A stretch of DNA of 64,000 nucleotides from Dyadobacter sp. 3J3 (GTDB lineage Bacteria; Bacteroidota; Bacteroidia; Cytophagales; Spirosomataceae). The stretch lies in NCBI RefSeq assembly GCF_009801115.1, contig NZ_VTOL01000002.1, positions 310,001 through 374,000 on the forward strand, in the 5' to 3' direction. Under the pieces are notes generated by a model. The model saw only the letters and a list, made by a program, of their open reading frames with translations, did not search any database and was not told the DNA's origin. Within the stretch, counting starts at the first letter, position 1. Each line of letters opens with the position of its first letter. Below are positions 25,621-33,990 of this stretch, one piece after another. Made by a program: the position numbers and the translations under genes.

Positions 25621-25841
25621 TTATTTTTGCAAACGAATACGTTTCCATAACTTGAAAAATGTAAAATTAACTGTATTTTTATTTTCTTAGATCGTTGGCT
25701 GACAAGTCGGTATCTATCTAAATATGATTAAAAATGCATTTGAACAGAGCGGAAGCTATTCACCAAGAATCTTAGTACCCATTGCGCAAAATCATCCGAA
25801 CTGTTTAGAAAACCGTTGCGTTAGCCCATTAAAGTCCAAAC

Positions 25842-26441
25842 GTGAAAAAAATTAAGTTAGAAATATTGGGGCTTTCCCCAAGCCAGTCTCAGGCAGGTTC
25901 CTTCGCTCTTGTATTGGGCGAAGAATTAGGAAACCGCCGTCTTCCTATTATCATTGGCGTGTTCGAAGCGCAGGCCATCGCGGTCCAGATTGAGAACATT
26001 GTTCCAAACCGGCCAATGACCCACGATCTTTTCAAATCCTTTGCCGAAGGAATGAATTACACCTTGAAAGAAATCGTAATTTCCGATTTGAAAGAAGGTA
26101 TTTTTTATGCTAAAATTGTTTGTAAAGACAGTTTACGTGAAGTAGAAATTGATGCACGTCCATCTGATGCTATCGCCATCGGGTTGCGTTTTGATATTCC
26201 TATATATACTTACGAAGCGATATTATCCGAAGCAGGCATTATTTCAAGCTCTTTAACCGAAGATGAAGAAGATGGTGACGAGGAAGCTGTGAAGGAAACT
26301 TTGCAATCGCGTGGAAGTCTGATGGATCAGTTAAGAGATCTTTCTTTTGACGAACTTCAGCGTATGCTCGATGACGCACTTTCGAAAGAAGATTACGAAA
26401 AAGCTGCGAAAATCCGCGACGAAATGAGCAAGAGAAATTAA
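25842..26441 (+). CDS. DUF151 bifunctional-nuclease-type protein with UVR motif
   Basis: 199 residues from GTG at 25842. Residues 1-130 are the BFN/DUF151 domain (GSFALVLGEELGNRRLPIIIG, ARPSDAIAIGLRF); relatives in plants and Mycobacterium are reported to have DNase and RNase activity. An acidic linker (EDEEDGDEEAVKE) leads to a C-terminal UvrB/UvrC motif, FDELQRMLDDALSKEDYEKAAKIRDEM, known as a protein-protein contact in excision repair. This two-part layout is common in Bacteroidetes. The 275-bp region upstream holds the etf terminator and a 43-codon ORF of doubtful status. Confidence 0.88.
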   Translation: MKKIKLEILGLSPSQSQAGSFALVLGEELGNRRLPIIIGVFEAQAIAVQIENIVPNRPMTHDLFKSFAEGMNYTLKEIVISDLKEGIFYAKIVCKDSLREVEIDARPSDAIAIGLRFDIPIYTYEAILSEAGIISSSLTEDEEDGDEEAVKETLQSRGSLMDQLRDLSFDELQRMLDDALSKEDYEKAAKIRDEMSKRN

Positions 26442-26475
26442 TCTGTTTCTTACGAAATAGTTAAAAATAGTTAAG

Positions 26476-26492
26476 ACCCGGCCGTACCGGGT
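26476..26492 (+). terminator. Short GC hairpin between DUF151 gene and ftsX
   Basis: ACCCGG and CCGGGT pair around a 5-nt loop. The following sequence is only modestly T-rich (ttctcatg), so it may be a weak terminator or attenuator, or the 3' end of the DUF151 transcript. A TATTTTTG box for ftsX follows at 26513. Confidence 0.4.
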
Positions 26493-26512
26493 TCTCATGT
26501 GATATTAATCCT

Positions 26513-26520
26513 TATTTTTG
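26513..26520 (+). promoter_or_regulatory. Candidate minus-7 box for the ftsX operon
   Basis: TATTTTTG fits TAnnTTTG and lies 57 bp upstream of ftsX, after the GC hairpin. No clear minus-33 TTG is present; the first three T of the TTTG are part of a T-run, which lowers specificity. Confidence 0.35.
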
Positions 26521-26577
26521 CCACTAATACTTCGCAAGTAAGTTTTTACAAACCTGATTCGCGTAATATTCCTTTTT

Positions 26578-27462
26578 ATGCCTAAAAAAAAGAAGAAGAT
26601 TGGTAGTTACCCCAACGCAATGATCGTAATGAGTCTGACGGCTGCATTATTTCTGATCGGCTTTTGCGGGCTTCTGGTATTACAATCCAAGAAACTGGTT
26701 TCGATCATTCGTCAAAATATTGAGGTAAGAGTTTTCATTGATAAGGCTGTCACAAAAGCTGGTCAGGATTCCTTACTGACTATTTTGAAAAGCCGGCCAT
26801 ATGTGCTGAATACTCCGGAAACTACAAATCCAATCACTTTTGTATCCAAGGAAGAGGCTGCAAAAGAATTTATTGAAGGCACAAAAGAAGATTTCACCGC
26901 TTTTTTAGGAGAAAATCCATTGCGTGATAGTTACCGTGTAAAAATCGGCGAAGATTATTTTGAAGAGTCAAAATTACAGGCGATCAAAAAAGATATTGAT
27001 AAGTTGAGCGGTGTTTACGAAGTCGTTTATCAGGAAGATCTCGCTGATAATATCAATCGTAATGTAACAAAGATCTATGCTGTCCTTGCAAGTTTCGCTT
27101 TGATCATGCTGATTATCATTGTTTTACTGGTTAATAACACCATCAAACTAGCCATTTATTCCCAACGTTTTTTAATCAGAAGTATGCAGCTCGTTGGTGC
27201 TACCAATGGTTTTATTCAGCGTCCGTATATTATGCGTGGTGCTATGCAAGGTACTATCGGAGGAGTTCTTGCCGGTGGGTTACTTATTGGTTTACAACAA
27301 ATTGCAGTACGAAATGTTGAAGGCCTGGGTATGTTGCAGGAATATGACAAGCTTGTCATTCTTGTTGCTGTCGTTCTTGCTTTGGGTATTATGATTGGTA
27401 TAGCAAGTACATATCAGTCGCTTGCACGCTATTTACGTATGGCTTTGGATGATTTATATTAA
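26578..27462 (+). CDS. ftsX: Cell-division permease-like protein FtsX
   Basis: 294 residues. A basic cytoplasmic tail (MPKKKKKIGSYPN) leads into TM1, then a periplasmic domain of about 120 residues (VEVRVFID-like VEVRVFID and DDxxL features), then three C-terminal TM segments with the FtsX domain motif RSMQLVGATNGFIQRPYIMRG. FtsX partners with the ATPase FtsE to activate peptidoglycan hydrolases at the septum. ftsE is not adjacent, as is usual in Bacteroidetes. It heads the run DUF3098-uppP-truB-ribF. Confidence 0.93.
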   Translation: MPKKKKKIGSYPNAMIVMSLTAALFLIGFCGLLVLQSKKLVSIIRQNIEVRVFIDKAVTKAGQDSLLTILKSRPYVLNTPETTNPITFVSKEEAAKEFIEGTKEDFTAFLGENPLRDSYRVKIGEDYFEESKLQAIKKDIDKLSGVYEVVYQEDLADNINRNVTKIYAVLASFALIMLIIIVLLVNNTIKLAIYSQRFLIRSMQLVGATNGFIQRPYIMRGAMQGTIGGVLAGGLLIGLQQIAVRNVEGLGMLQEYDKLVILVAVVLALGIMIGIASTYQSLARYLRMALDDLY

Positions 27463-27498
27463 TTGAATTGTAAAATCTTACCCGTTAAAAAAATATTT

Positions 27499-27714
27499 AT
27501 GAGCAACACAAAAAACAGTCTTCCTTTCGGAGCGTCAAATTATAAAATGATGCTGATCGGTTTAGCCGTGATTCTTTTAGGATTTGCGATCATGAGCATG
27601 GACAAAGAAGAGTTTGGTTTTGGTGCATTAGGATTAACCGTCGGACCGATTATTGTAGTGATTGGTTTCGTTGTTGAGTTCTGGGCCATTTTACGTAAAC
27701 CAGCTAATTCATGA
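27499..27714 (+). CDS. DUF3098 small membrane protein
   Basis: 71 residues from the ATG at 27499, chosen because the upstream in-frame TTG at 27463 would give an N-terminus not seen in the family. Two hydrophobic helices ([18 protein letters not shown] and [20 protein letters not shown]) are joined by a short loop with KEEFGFG. DUF3098 is found in Bacteroidetes between ftsX and uppP and has no known role; the location suggests a part in division or envelope precursor recycling. Its stop overlaps the uppP start by 4 bp (ATGA). Confidence 0.88.
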   Translation: MSNTKNSLPFGASNYKMMLIGLAVILLGFAIMSMDKEEFGFGALGLTVGPIIVVIGFVVEFWAILRKPANS

Positions 27715-28490
27715 CCATTTGGCAGGCTATTATTTTAGCAATTGTTGAAGGAATTACAGAATTCCTACCCGTTTCATCCACTGGCCATATGATCATTGCA
27801 TCCTCTGTTATGGGGATCAGCCATCTGGATTTCACTAAAATGTTTACGGTTAACATTCAGTTTGGCGCTATTCTTTCCGTTGTCGTTTTATACTGGAAAC
27901 GTTTTTTTCAATCCACTGATTTTTATTTCAAGTTGTTTGTAGCATTTCTTCCGGCTGCTGTTTTAGGATTTTTATTGAACGATTTTATCGATTCAATGCT
28001 TGAAAATGTTGTTGTAGTTGCAATTTCACTTTTAGTCGGTGGAATCATTTTAATATTTATTGATCGCATTGCAAACGACGAAACCAAAGAAAGAGAAATA
28101 TCTTATTTTGATGCCCTAAAAATTGGTTTTTTCCAGTGTATCGCAATGATTCCAGGTGTTTCAAGATCTGCTTCTACGATCATCGGAGGGATGCTTCAAG
28201 GTCTTTCAAGGAAACAAGCTGCTGAATTTTCATTTTTTCTTGCAGTTCCAACCATGGCTGCGGCCGGTGGTTACAAACTTTTGAAAACATACGATACCAT
28301 TCAGGCATCTGATATTCAAACTTTATTGATTGGTAATGTGGTCGCGTTTGTTGTTGCGATGCTGGCAATCAAATTCTTTATTAATTTCCTTACAAAATAC
28401 GGTTTCAAAGTTTTTGGCTACTACCGTATCATTTTAGGAATTATTCTGTTGGCACTTTTGGCGTCGGGTTATAAACTAGACATCGTTTAG
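27711..28490 (+). CDS. uppP: Undecaprenyl-diphosphatase (BacA-type)
   Basis: 259 residues with about seven or eight membrane helices. The two catalytic signatures are [14 protein letters not shown] and [15 protein letters not shown]. The enzyme dephosphorylates undecaprenyl diphosphate to recycle the lipid carrier for peptidoglycan and surface glycans, including those of the locus at 39-46 kb. The start ATG overlaps the DUF3098 stop, implying translational coupling. Confidence 0.96.
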   Translation: MTIWQAIILAIVEGITEFLPVSSTGHMIIASSVMGISHLDFTKMFTVNIQFGAILSVVVLYWKRFFQSTDFYFKLFVAFLPAAVLGFLLNDFIDSMLENVVVVAISLLVGGIILIFIDRIANDETKEREISYFDALKIGFFQCIAMIPGVSRSASTIIGGMLQGLSRKQAAEFSFFLAVPTMAAAGGYKLLKTYDTIQASDIQTLLIGNVVAFVVAMLAIKFFINFLTKYGFKVFGYYRIILGIILLALLASGYKLDIV

Positions 28491-28540
28491 TGTTTTTTGA
28501 CAAAGAACGAGGAGATATTTTTAGATAACATAAGCACAGT

Positions 28541-29242
28541 TTGAGTAACGAGACGACCATACAAGACGAAGGAGAAGTTCTATTGATTGACAAACCACTA
28601 AAATGGACATCTTTTGATGTTGTCAACAAGATAAAGAGAGCTTGTAAATATAATAAAATCGGTCATGCCGGCACGCTGGATCCTCTGGCGACCGGCTTGC
28701 TCATTTTATGTACAGGAAAGAAAACAAAGATCATTGACACCTATCAGGCACAGGAAAAGGAATATACCGGCACTTTTGTATTAGGTAAAACAACGCCTTC
28801 GGTTGATCTGGAAACGGAATTTGACGCAGAATTTCCTACGGAACATATCACACCGGAAATACTTGAATCGGCGAGAAAAACTTTTCTTGGTCAAATTGAG
28901 CAAATCCCCCCTATTTATTCTGCTGTTAAAGTAGACGGTGAAAGACTTTACAAAAAAGCCCGTCGCGGTGAAACTGCTGAAATAAAAAAACGCAGTGTAG
29001 AGATTTCACTTTTTGAAATTGACAGTACTAATTTCCCGGCCATCGATTTTCGGATCATTTGTTCAAAAGGTACATACATTCGTAGTATTGTCAGAGATTT
29101 CGGTGTTGTTGCAGGAAGCGGGGCATATCTGAGCGTTTTATGTCGTACCAGAATCGGTGCTTTTGAACTAAAAGATGCCAAAAACCTGACCGATTTCATC
29201 TACCAGAAGCGTGTTGAATTGAAGCTATCCGTTGAAGAATGA
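28541..29242 (+). CDS. truB: tRNA pseudouridine-55 synthase
   Basis: 233 residues. The catalytic motif is GHAGTLDPLATGLL with the nucleophilic Asp; KWTSFDVVNKI and the KxKEYTGTFVLGKTT region are typical, as is SKGTYIRSIVRDFG. It modifies U55 in the T-loop of all elongator tRNAs. The start is TTG at 28541; no ATG lies in reach before the conserved GEVLLIDKP. The stop overlaps the ribF ATG by 4 bp. Confidence 0.95.
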   Translation: MSNETTIQDEGEVLLIDKPLKWTSFDVVNKIKRACKYNKIGHAGTLDPLATGLLILCTGKKTKIIDTYQAQEKEYTGTFVLGKTTPSVDLETEFDAEFPTEHITPEILESARKTFLGQIEQIPPIYSAVKVDGERLYKKARRGETAEIKKRSVEISLFEIDSTNFPAIDFRIICSKGTYIRSIVRDFGVVAGSGAYLSVLCRTRIGAFELKDAKNLTDFIYQKRVELKLSVEE

Positions 29243-30174
29243 ACATATACCACAGCCTTGATTCCTTTCACAGATTGGAATGCGCCGTCGTAACCAGTGG
29301 CACTTTTGATGGCTTGCATGTTGGCCATAAAAAAATACTTTCCCGGCTTAAAGAAATCAGTAATCAATGCGATGGCGAATCTACCGTACTCACTTTCTGG
29401 CCACATCCTAGAATGGTGGTTTCAGAAGATAGTCAGGATTTGCAGTTGCTTTCTACTATTGATGAAAAAATAGAATTGTTTTCCCAAATGGGTATCCAGC
29501 ATTTGGCGATCATTCCATTTACCAGAGCTTTTTCTGAATTGTCATCCGATGATTTCATTCGCCAGATTTTGGTTGACAAAATTGGGACGAAAAAGCTGGT
29601 GATCGGATATGACCACCGATTTGGGAGAAACCGGGAAGGGAGTTTTGAATTTCTTCAAAAGAATGCATCTGCTTATGGTTTCGAGGTTGAAGAAATTCCT
29701 CGTCAGGATATTGAAGATCTGGCGATTAGTTCTTCGAGAATCCGTCATTCGCTTTTGTCCGGGAATGTGGACGAAGCGAAATATCTGTTAGGTCGCCCCT
29801 ACTCGATTACTGGCCTGGTTGTAAAAGGAAAGCAATTGGGACGAACAATTGGATTTCCAACCGCCAATATTCAGCTTCACGAATCTTACAAACTTATTCC
29901 TGCAAACGGGGTTTACGTTATCAAAGCGTACCACAACGGGGAAGCATATCAGGGAATGCTTAATATTGGCGTTCGTCCAACTGTTGATGGAACTTTCCGT
30001 ACTATTGAGGCCAATATTTTTGATTTTGACAAAGAAATTTACGGCGAAGATTTAACCGTTGAATTACTCCACTATCTCCGTCCGGAACAAAAATTTAATG
30101 GGTTGGATGCTTTGATTGCACAAATCAAGATTGACAAAGAGAATTCAATTGCATTTTTTAAGAATCAGGAATAA
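29239..30174 (+). CDS. ribF: Bifunctional riboflavin kinase / FAD synthetase
   Basis: 311 residues. The N-terminal nucleotidyltransferase has GTFDGLHVGHKKIL and SSSRIRHSLLSGNVDEA; the C-terminal riboflavin kinase has GRTIGFPTANI and YQGMLNIGVRPTVDGT. It makes FMN and then FAD. The start overlaps truB by 4 bp, and truB-ribF is a widely conserved pair. A perfect terminator follows. Confidence 0.96.
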   Translation: MNIYHSLDSFHRLECAVVTSGTFDGLHVGHKKILSRLKEISNQCDGESTVLTFWPHPRMVVSEDSQDLQLLSTIDEKIELFSQMGIQHLAIIPFTRAFSELSSDDFIRQILVDKIGTKKLVIGYDHRFGRNREGSFEFLQKNASAYGFEVEEIPRQDIEDLAISSSRIRHSLLSGNVDEAKYLLGRPYSITGLVVKGKQLGRTIGFPTANIQLHESYKLIPANGVYVIKAYHNGEAYQGMLNIGVRPTVDGTFRTIEANIFDFDKEIYGEDLTVELLHYLRPEQKFNGLDALIAQIKIDKENSIAFFKNQE

Positions 30175-30193
30175 GAAAATATCTTATTTAAAT

Positions 30194-30235
30194 AAAAACC
30201 CTGAATTGGCTTTAACTTGCCAATTCAGGGTTTTT
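30194..30235 (+). terminator. Intrinsic terminator after ribF
   Basis: A perfect 17-bp stem (aaaaaccctgaattggc with its complement) and an 8-nt loop, followed by further T-rich sequence. It closes the ftsX-ribF operon. Confidence 0.92.
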
Positions 30236-30318
30236 ATTTTTATTTGAACATATTAAGATCCCATACCATTTCTCAGTTCTGGTATAATTATAATGCAGAA
30301 AATGAAAACTAAAATGTT

Positions 30319-31662
30319 ATGAAACTATATTTTCAATATGCGCTGTTTTGGGTTTTGGTCCTGTTTTCGACAAAATCCAATGCGCAGCCGCACAATTTAA
30401 TTTTGTTGAAAAATGTAAATCTGATTGATGGAACTGGATCGGCTTCCAAACCTAATGTTAATATCCTGATCAAGGACGGGACCATAGCAGCAATTCAATC
30501 CGAATTAAAAGATCCTGCCGCAACTCAAATTGACTTAAAGGGAAAGACAATTATGCCCGCCATCATCAGCGCTCACACCCATATTGGTACCCTAAAAGGA
30601 AATTCCACAACCGCTGAAAACTATACCCGGGAAAATATTCTGAGACAATTAAAAAGATACCAGGATTACGGTGTAGGCACAATCCTGACCATGGGCACCG
30701 ACCGGCCTTTAATTTTTGAAGGATTGATCGATTCTACAAAAGCTGGTTTATTGCCCGGAGCCCGATTGTATTCTGCGGGTTACGGTTTTAATACGCCGGA
30801 TAAAGCGCCAGGTTCCTGGATGAACTTGTTATGGAGACCAGATTCGGCAGACCAGGTTCCAGCGCAAATTGAACAACTTTCCAAAGTTAAACCGACGGTT
30901 GTTAAAATTTGGGTGGATGATCACGGCGGAAAAGCCGATAAAATGAAACCGGAGGTTTATAAAGCAATTATTCGTGAAGCGCATAAAAAAGGGCTTCGGG
31001 TTGCAAGCCATTTGTACAACGTTGAAGATGCCCGTGATTTGACTGAATCCGGTTTGGATATTATGGCACACAGCATTCGGGATAAGGAAATTGATGCGGA
31101 TTTACTTAAATCGATGAAAGCTAAGGGAGTCACATATATTCCAACGCTTTCCCTGGATGAATATGCTTATATCTACGCCAGAAAGCCTGAATGGGTTGAA
31201 AATAAATTTTTCAAAGCTTCTCTGGAACCTGGCGTTTATGACATGATTGTCAGCCAAAAATATCAGGATCAGGTTAAAACTTCACCTGATTATCAGCGAA
31301 ATATTGCAGGATTCAATATCGCATTGAAAAATCTAAAAAAGATTCATGACGCAGGAATTTTGGTAGCCTTGGGGACAGATTCTGGTGCTTTCCCTATTCG
31401 CGCACAAGGTTTTTCGGAGCATCTGGAAATGGAATTAATGGTTCAGGCTGGCCTGACGCCTATGCAAACCATTACAGCAGCCACGCTGAATTCTGCGAAA
31501 ATTCTTAGAATTGATAATCTATATGGAACAATCCAAAAAGGCAAAAAAGCAGATTTTATTGTTTTAACCGAAAGTCCTGAAAAGAATATCAAGAATACCA
31601 GAAAAATAGAATCGGTCTGGAAGGATGGGAAAAAAGTAAGTGACGGGCCGTTGAGAAAATAA
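30319..31662 (+). CDS. Secreted amidohydrolase-family enzyme (imidazolonepropionase-like)
   Basis: 447 residues. The signal peptide ends near STKSNAQ. The metal motif is His86-Thr-His88 in SAHTHIG; further ligands are likely Lys in TVVKIWVDD, His in ASHLYNVED, His in IMAHSIRD and Asp in LGTDSGAFP. The C-terminus GTIQKGKKADFIVLTESP returns to the small beta domain. Secreted members are prolidase-like or act on cyclic amides; the substrate is not evident. It is followed 13 bp later by the interrupted cupin gene. Confidence 0.88.
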   Translation: MKLYFQYALFWVLVLFSTKSNAQPHNLILLKNVNLIDGTGSASKPNVNILIKDGTIAAIQSELKDPAATQIDLKGKTIMPAIISAHTHIGTLKGNSTTAENYTRENILRQLKRYQDYGVGTILTMGTDRPLIFEGLIDSTKAGLLPGARLYSAGYGFNTPDKAPGSWMNLLWRPDSADQVPAQIEQLSKVKPTVVKIWVDDHGGKADKMKPEVYKAIIREAHKKGLRVASHLYNVEDARDLTESGLDIMAHSIRDKEIDADLLKSMKAKGVTYIPTLSLDEYAYIYARKPEWVENKFFKASLEPGVYDMIVSQKYQDQVKTSPDYQRNIAGFNIALKNLKKIHDAGILVALGTDSGAFPIRAQGFSEHLEMELMVQAGLTPMQTITAATLNSAKILRIDNLYGTIQKGKKADFIVLTESPEKNIKNTRKIESVWKDGKKVSDGPLRK

Positions 31663-31675
31663 TGCTTTTAAAATC

Positions 31676-32188
31676 ATGGAAAAAAAAACTGAAACCTACT
31701 TTTTTAAAGACGACGGATTAATTCCAAATAGTAAATACCCCTTGATTATTTACAAAAACGCTGTCATCGAGCGAGGAACTAATGCTGGCGCCTGGCTAGA
31801 AAAACTTTTTGAAAGTAATAATTGGTAAAATTCCTGGCGGAACGGAGTTTTTTCCTATCATCATTACCACAGCATTTCTCATGAAGTTTTGGGGATTTAT
31901 GATGGTTCTGCCACACTTCTTTTAGGCGGAGAAAAGGGTCAGAAATTAAAAGTCAGCGCAGGAGATATAATCGTAATTCCCGCAGGCGTCGGTCATAAAA
32001 ACCTGGAATCTTCAACCGATTTTAAAGTAATTGGCGCTTATCCAAATGGTATGAATTACGACATTTTAAGAGGAAAACCAGAAGAAAGAAAACAGGCTGA
32101 AATTAATATTTCAAAAGTACTTTTTCCTGATAATGATCCATTTCTGGGTACGAGTAAGGGTTTAAGGGAAATATGGACTAAAAACTAG
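31676..32188 (+). pseudogene. Cupin-domain protein gene with one in-frame TAA
   Basis: The frame starts at ATG 31676 (METTxxY-like opening MEKKTETYFFKDDGLIPNSK) and reads 50 codons to TAA at 31826-31828. The same frame then continues without another stop for 119 codons: NSWRNGVFSYHHYHSISHEV, then a cupin core with LLLGGEKGQKLKVSAGDIIVIPAGVGHKN, to the stop at 32186-32188. His residues of HHYHSISHEVLG and GVGHKN are the expected cupin metal ligands. N-terminal and cupin parts belong to one known type of single-domain protein, so the TAA interrupts it. A downstream start (ATG at 31889) would lose the first metal ligands. Pseudogene, readthrough and sequence error remain open. Confidence 0.75.
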
Positions 32189-32223
32189 AATTGAAAATTA
32201 TTTGATTGGACAAATTTATCTTC

Positions 32224-32260
32224 AAAAAAAGGCTTCCGGAAATCCCGAAAGCCTTTTTTT
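32224..32260. terminator. Bidirectional terminator between cupin gene and susD
   Basis: aaaaaaaggctt pairs with aagccttttttt, with an imperfect continuation ccgg/cccg towards the loop; A-run and T-run flank it. It serves the cupin gene on the plus strand and the SusC/SusD operon on the minus strand. Confidence 0.8.
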
Positions 32261-32288
32261 TGAAATTATTACAAATCAGATTATCAGA

Positions 32289-33980
32289 TCAATAACCTAT
32301 ATTCTGCTGCATATAACCCGGTAAGTTTGATGCACCGTCAATGGCAGTTTGAGGAATTGGGAAAATACGTTTGTGAACGTCAGTACTTGTTTTTTCAGTC
32401 CATGTTCCTTCATATTTACCAAAACGGATCATATCCGTACGGCGAACCATTTCCCAATACAATTCAAAACCTCTTTCGCGGAATAGCAAATCCAGGTTCA
32501 TCGAAGTCAAAGCCGGAGGAGGTGTTGTAGCTGTTCTTGACGCCCTTACCGTATTAACATCATCAAGAGCCGTTGCATCACCTGCACTTTTACGCAATTT
32601 TGCTTCGGCACGCATCAGATACACATCAGCCAGACGAAGAATTGAAATATCAGCTTCTCCTTTATTTCTACCCGAATCAGAAACACGGCTGAATTCGTAT
32701 TTTTCAACTCTATATCCTGAACTATATCCACTTCCTGCCGTTGTAAAGTCAATTTTTTCCGTAAAAATTACAGGCAAATCGTTACGGTTACGGCTTAGGT
32801 TTGTCAATTTACCAACCTTCAATTTTCCATCCGGACATCTTAAAAATGCACCATTTACACGGATTGCACCATATTGTTGTCCACGTAAAATCCCACGATT
32901 TATTTTATAATCAGCATCTACCAGACAAGTATCTCCCGGATTGGTGTAAACCGACATGTTCTCCTTGTAGAAACGAGGATCACGTTTTGGATCAACTGCA
33001 CCATAAGCCTGCACCCAACTTTGGTAAAAATCAGAAGTAATAGCAGGTCCATCCGTACCGTTCGCTGCCGGAAAAGCTGCTATTGGAAACTGATCACCCG
33101 AAAGAGAGAAATAAGCCATACGATTATGTCCGTTCAGGTCAGGACGCTGATCCACTGCAAAAATCAATTCCGTGTTATCATGGTTTGTATTTCCAAAAAT
33201 CGAGAAATAATCTGCTGATAATTTGGATTCACCTGAGCTGATAATACGTGTGGTATAGTCAATAACCTTGTCCATATCCGTACTTGCAAAAGTAAATTGC
33301 GGAGCATAAATATCACGGTAAACAGCAGCATTCAGATAAAGCCTTGCAAGAAGTCCCCAAACCGCAGCTTTTGTCAATCTTCCTGGTCCAACCGTAGCTT
33401 TATTTTGAACTAAGGGCTCAACAGCAAGTAATTCACTTTCGATATAAGAAACGGCCTCTGCACCACGAATGATTTTCGATACAGTTCCCGGATCTTCTTT
33501 CACGAAAACAATACCGAACAAATCCAGCATCATCATCGAATAATACGCTCTCATTCCTCTTGCTTCGGCCAAATAAAGCGCAGAAGTTGCATCTTTCGCC
33601 GTAGACAACGTGGTGATCGCAGTGATGGATCTTGAAATACTTTGAACGATATTATCCCAGGTTGCTTTAATATTCGGATCCGTACTTACCGACGTGTGCG
33701 CGTGCATTGCCAGGTAAATTCCGTTATCACCCCAGTCAGTACCACCGCGGTAAGGCAAGATTGCCTCATCAGTTGAAATTTCCTGTAAAGCAAAATAGTT
33801 GGTATGCTTATGAAGTTCAGGCAGAAGCGCATATACCGGCGCAATCAGCCCATTAGCCGTTTGTTCATCTGTAAGGTTAGACCCTAACGTTTCATCCAGC
33901 ACTTGTTCCTTTAAATCTGTACAGGCTGTTATCAAAAACATCCCTGCAACTGTAAGTATGATAGGTAATTTCTTATTCAT
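32289..33980 (-). CDS. SusD/RagB-family outer-membrane lipoprotein
   Basis: 563 residues from the ATG at 33980, which gives a lipoprotein signal (MNKKLPIILTVAGMFLITAC, Cys20). SusD proteins sit on the outer-membrane surface as a lid over the SusC channel and bind oligosaccharides or other nutrients through a TPR-based fold. C-terminal features typical of the family are visible: LRLADVYLMRAEAKLRKSAGD, LLFRERGFELYWEMVRRTDMIRFGKY and RIFPIPQTAID. The partner SusC ends 10 bp upstream. No glycoside hydrolase follows, so the ligand is unknown. Confidence 0.95.
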   Translation of the reverse strand: MNKKLPIILTVAGMFLITACTDLKEQVLDETLGSNLTDEQTANGLIAPVYALLPELHKHTNYFALQEISTDEAILPYRGGTDWGDNGIYLAMHAHTSVSTDPNIKATWDNIVQSISRSITAITTLSTAKDATSALYLAEARGMRAYYSMMMLDLFGIVFVKEDPGTVSKIIRGAEAVSYIESELLAVEPLVQNKATVGPGRLTKAAVWGLLARLYLNAAVYRDIYAPQFTFASTDMDKVIDYTTRIISSGESKLSADYFSIFGNTNHDNTELIFAVDQRPDLNGHNRMAYFSLSGDQFPIAAFPAANGTDGPAITSDFYQSWVQAYGAVDPKRDPRFYKENMSVYTNPGDTCLVDADYKINRGILRGQQYGAIRVNGAFLRCPDGKLKVGKLTNLSRNRNDLPVIFTEKIDFTTAGSGYSSGYRVEKYEFSRVSDSGRNKGEADISILRLADVYLMRAEAKLRKSAGDATALDDVNTVRASRTATTPPPALTSMNLDLLFRERGFELYWEMVRRTDMIRFGKYEGTWTEKTSTDVHKRIFPIPQTAIDGASNLPGYMQQNIGY

Positions 33981-33990
33981 TGTCGTAAGA

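Noticed and set aside
25724..25855. 43-codon ORF overlapping the start of the DUF151 gene
   Set aside because: No family pattern, low complexity of evidence, and no promoter nearby; could be a leader peptide but nothing supports it.
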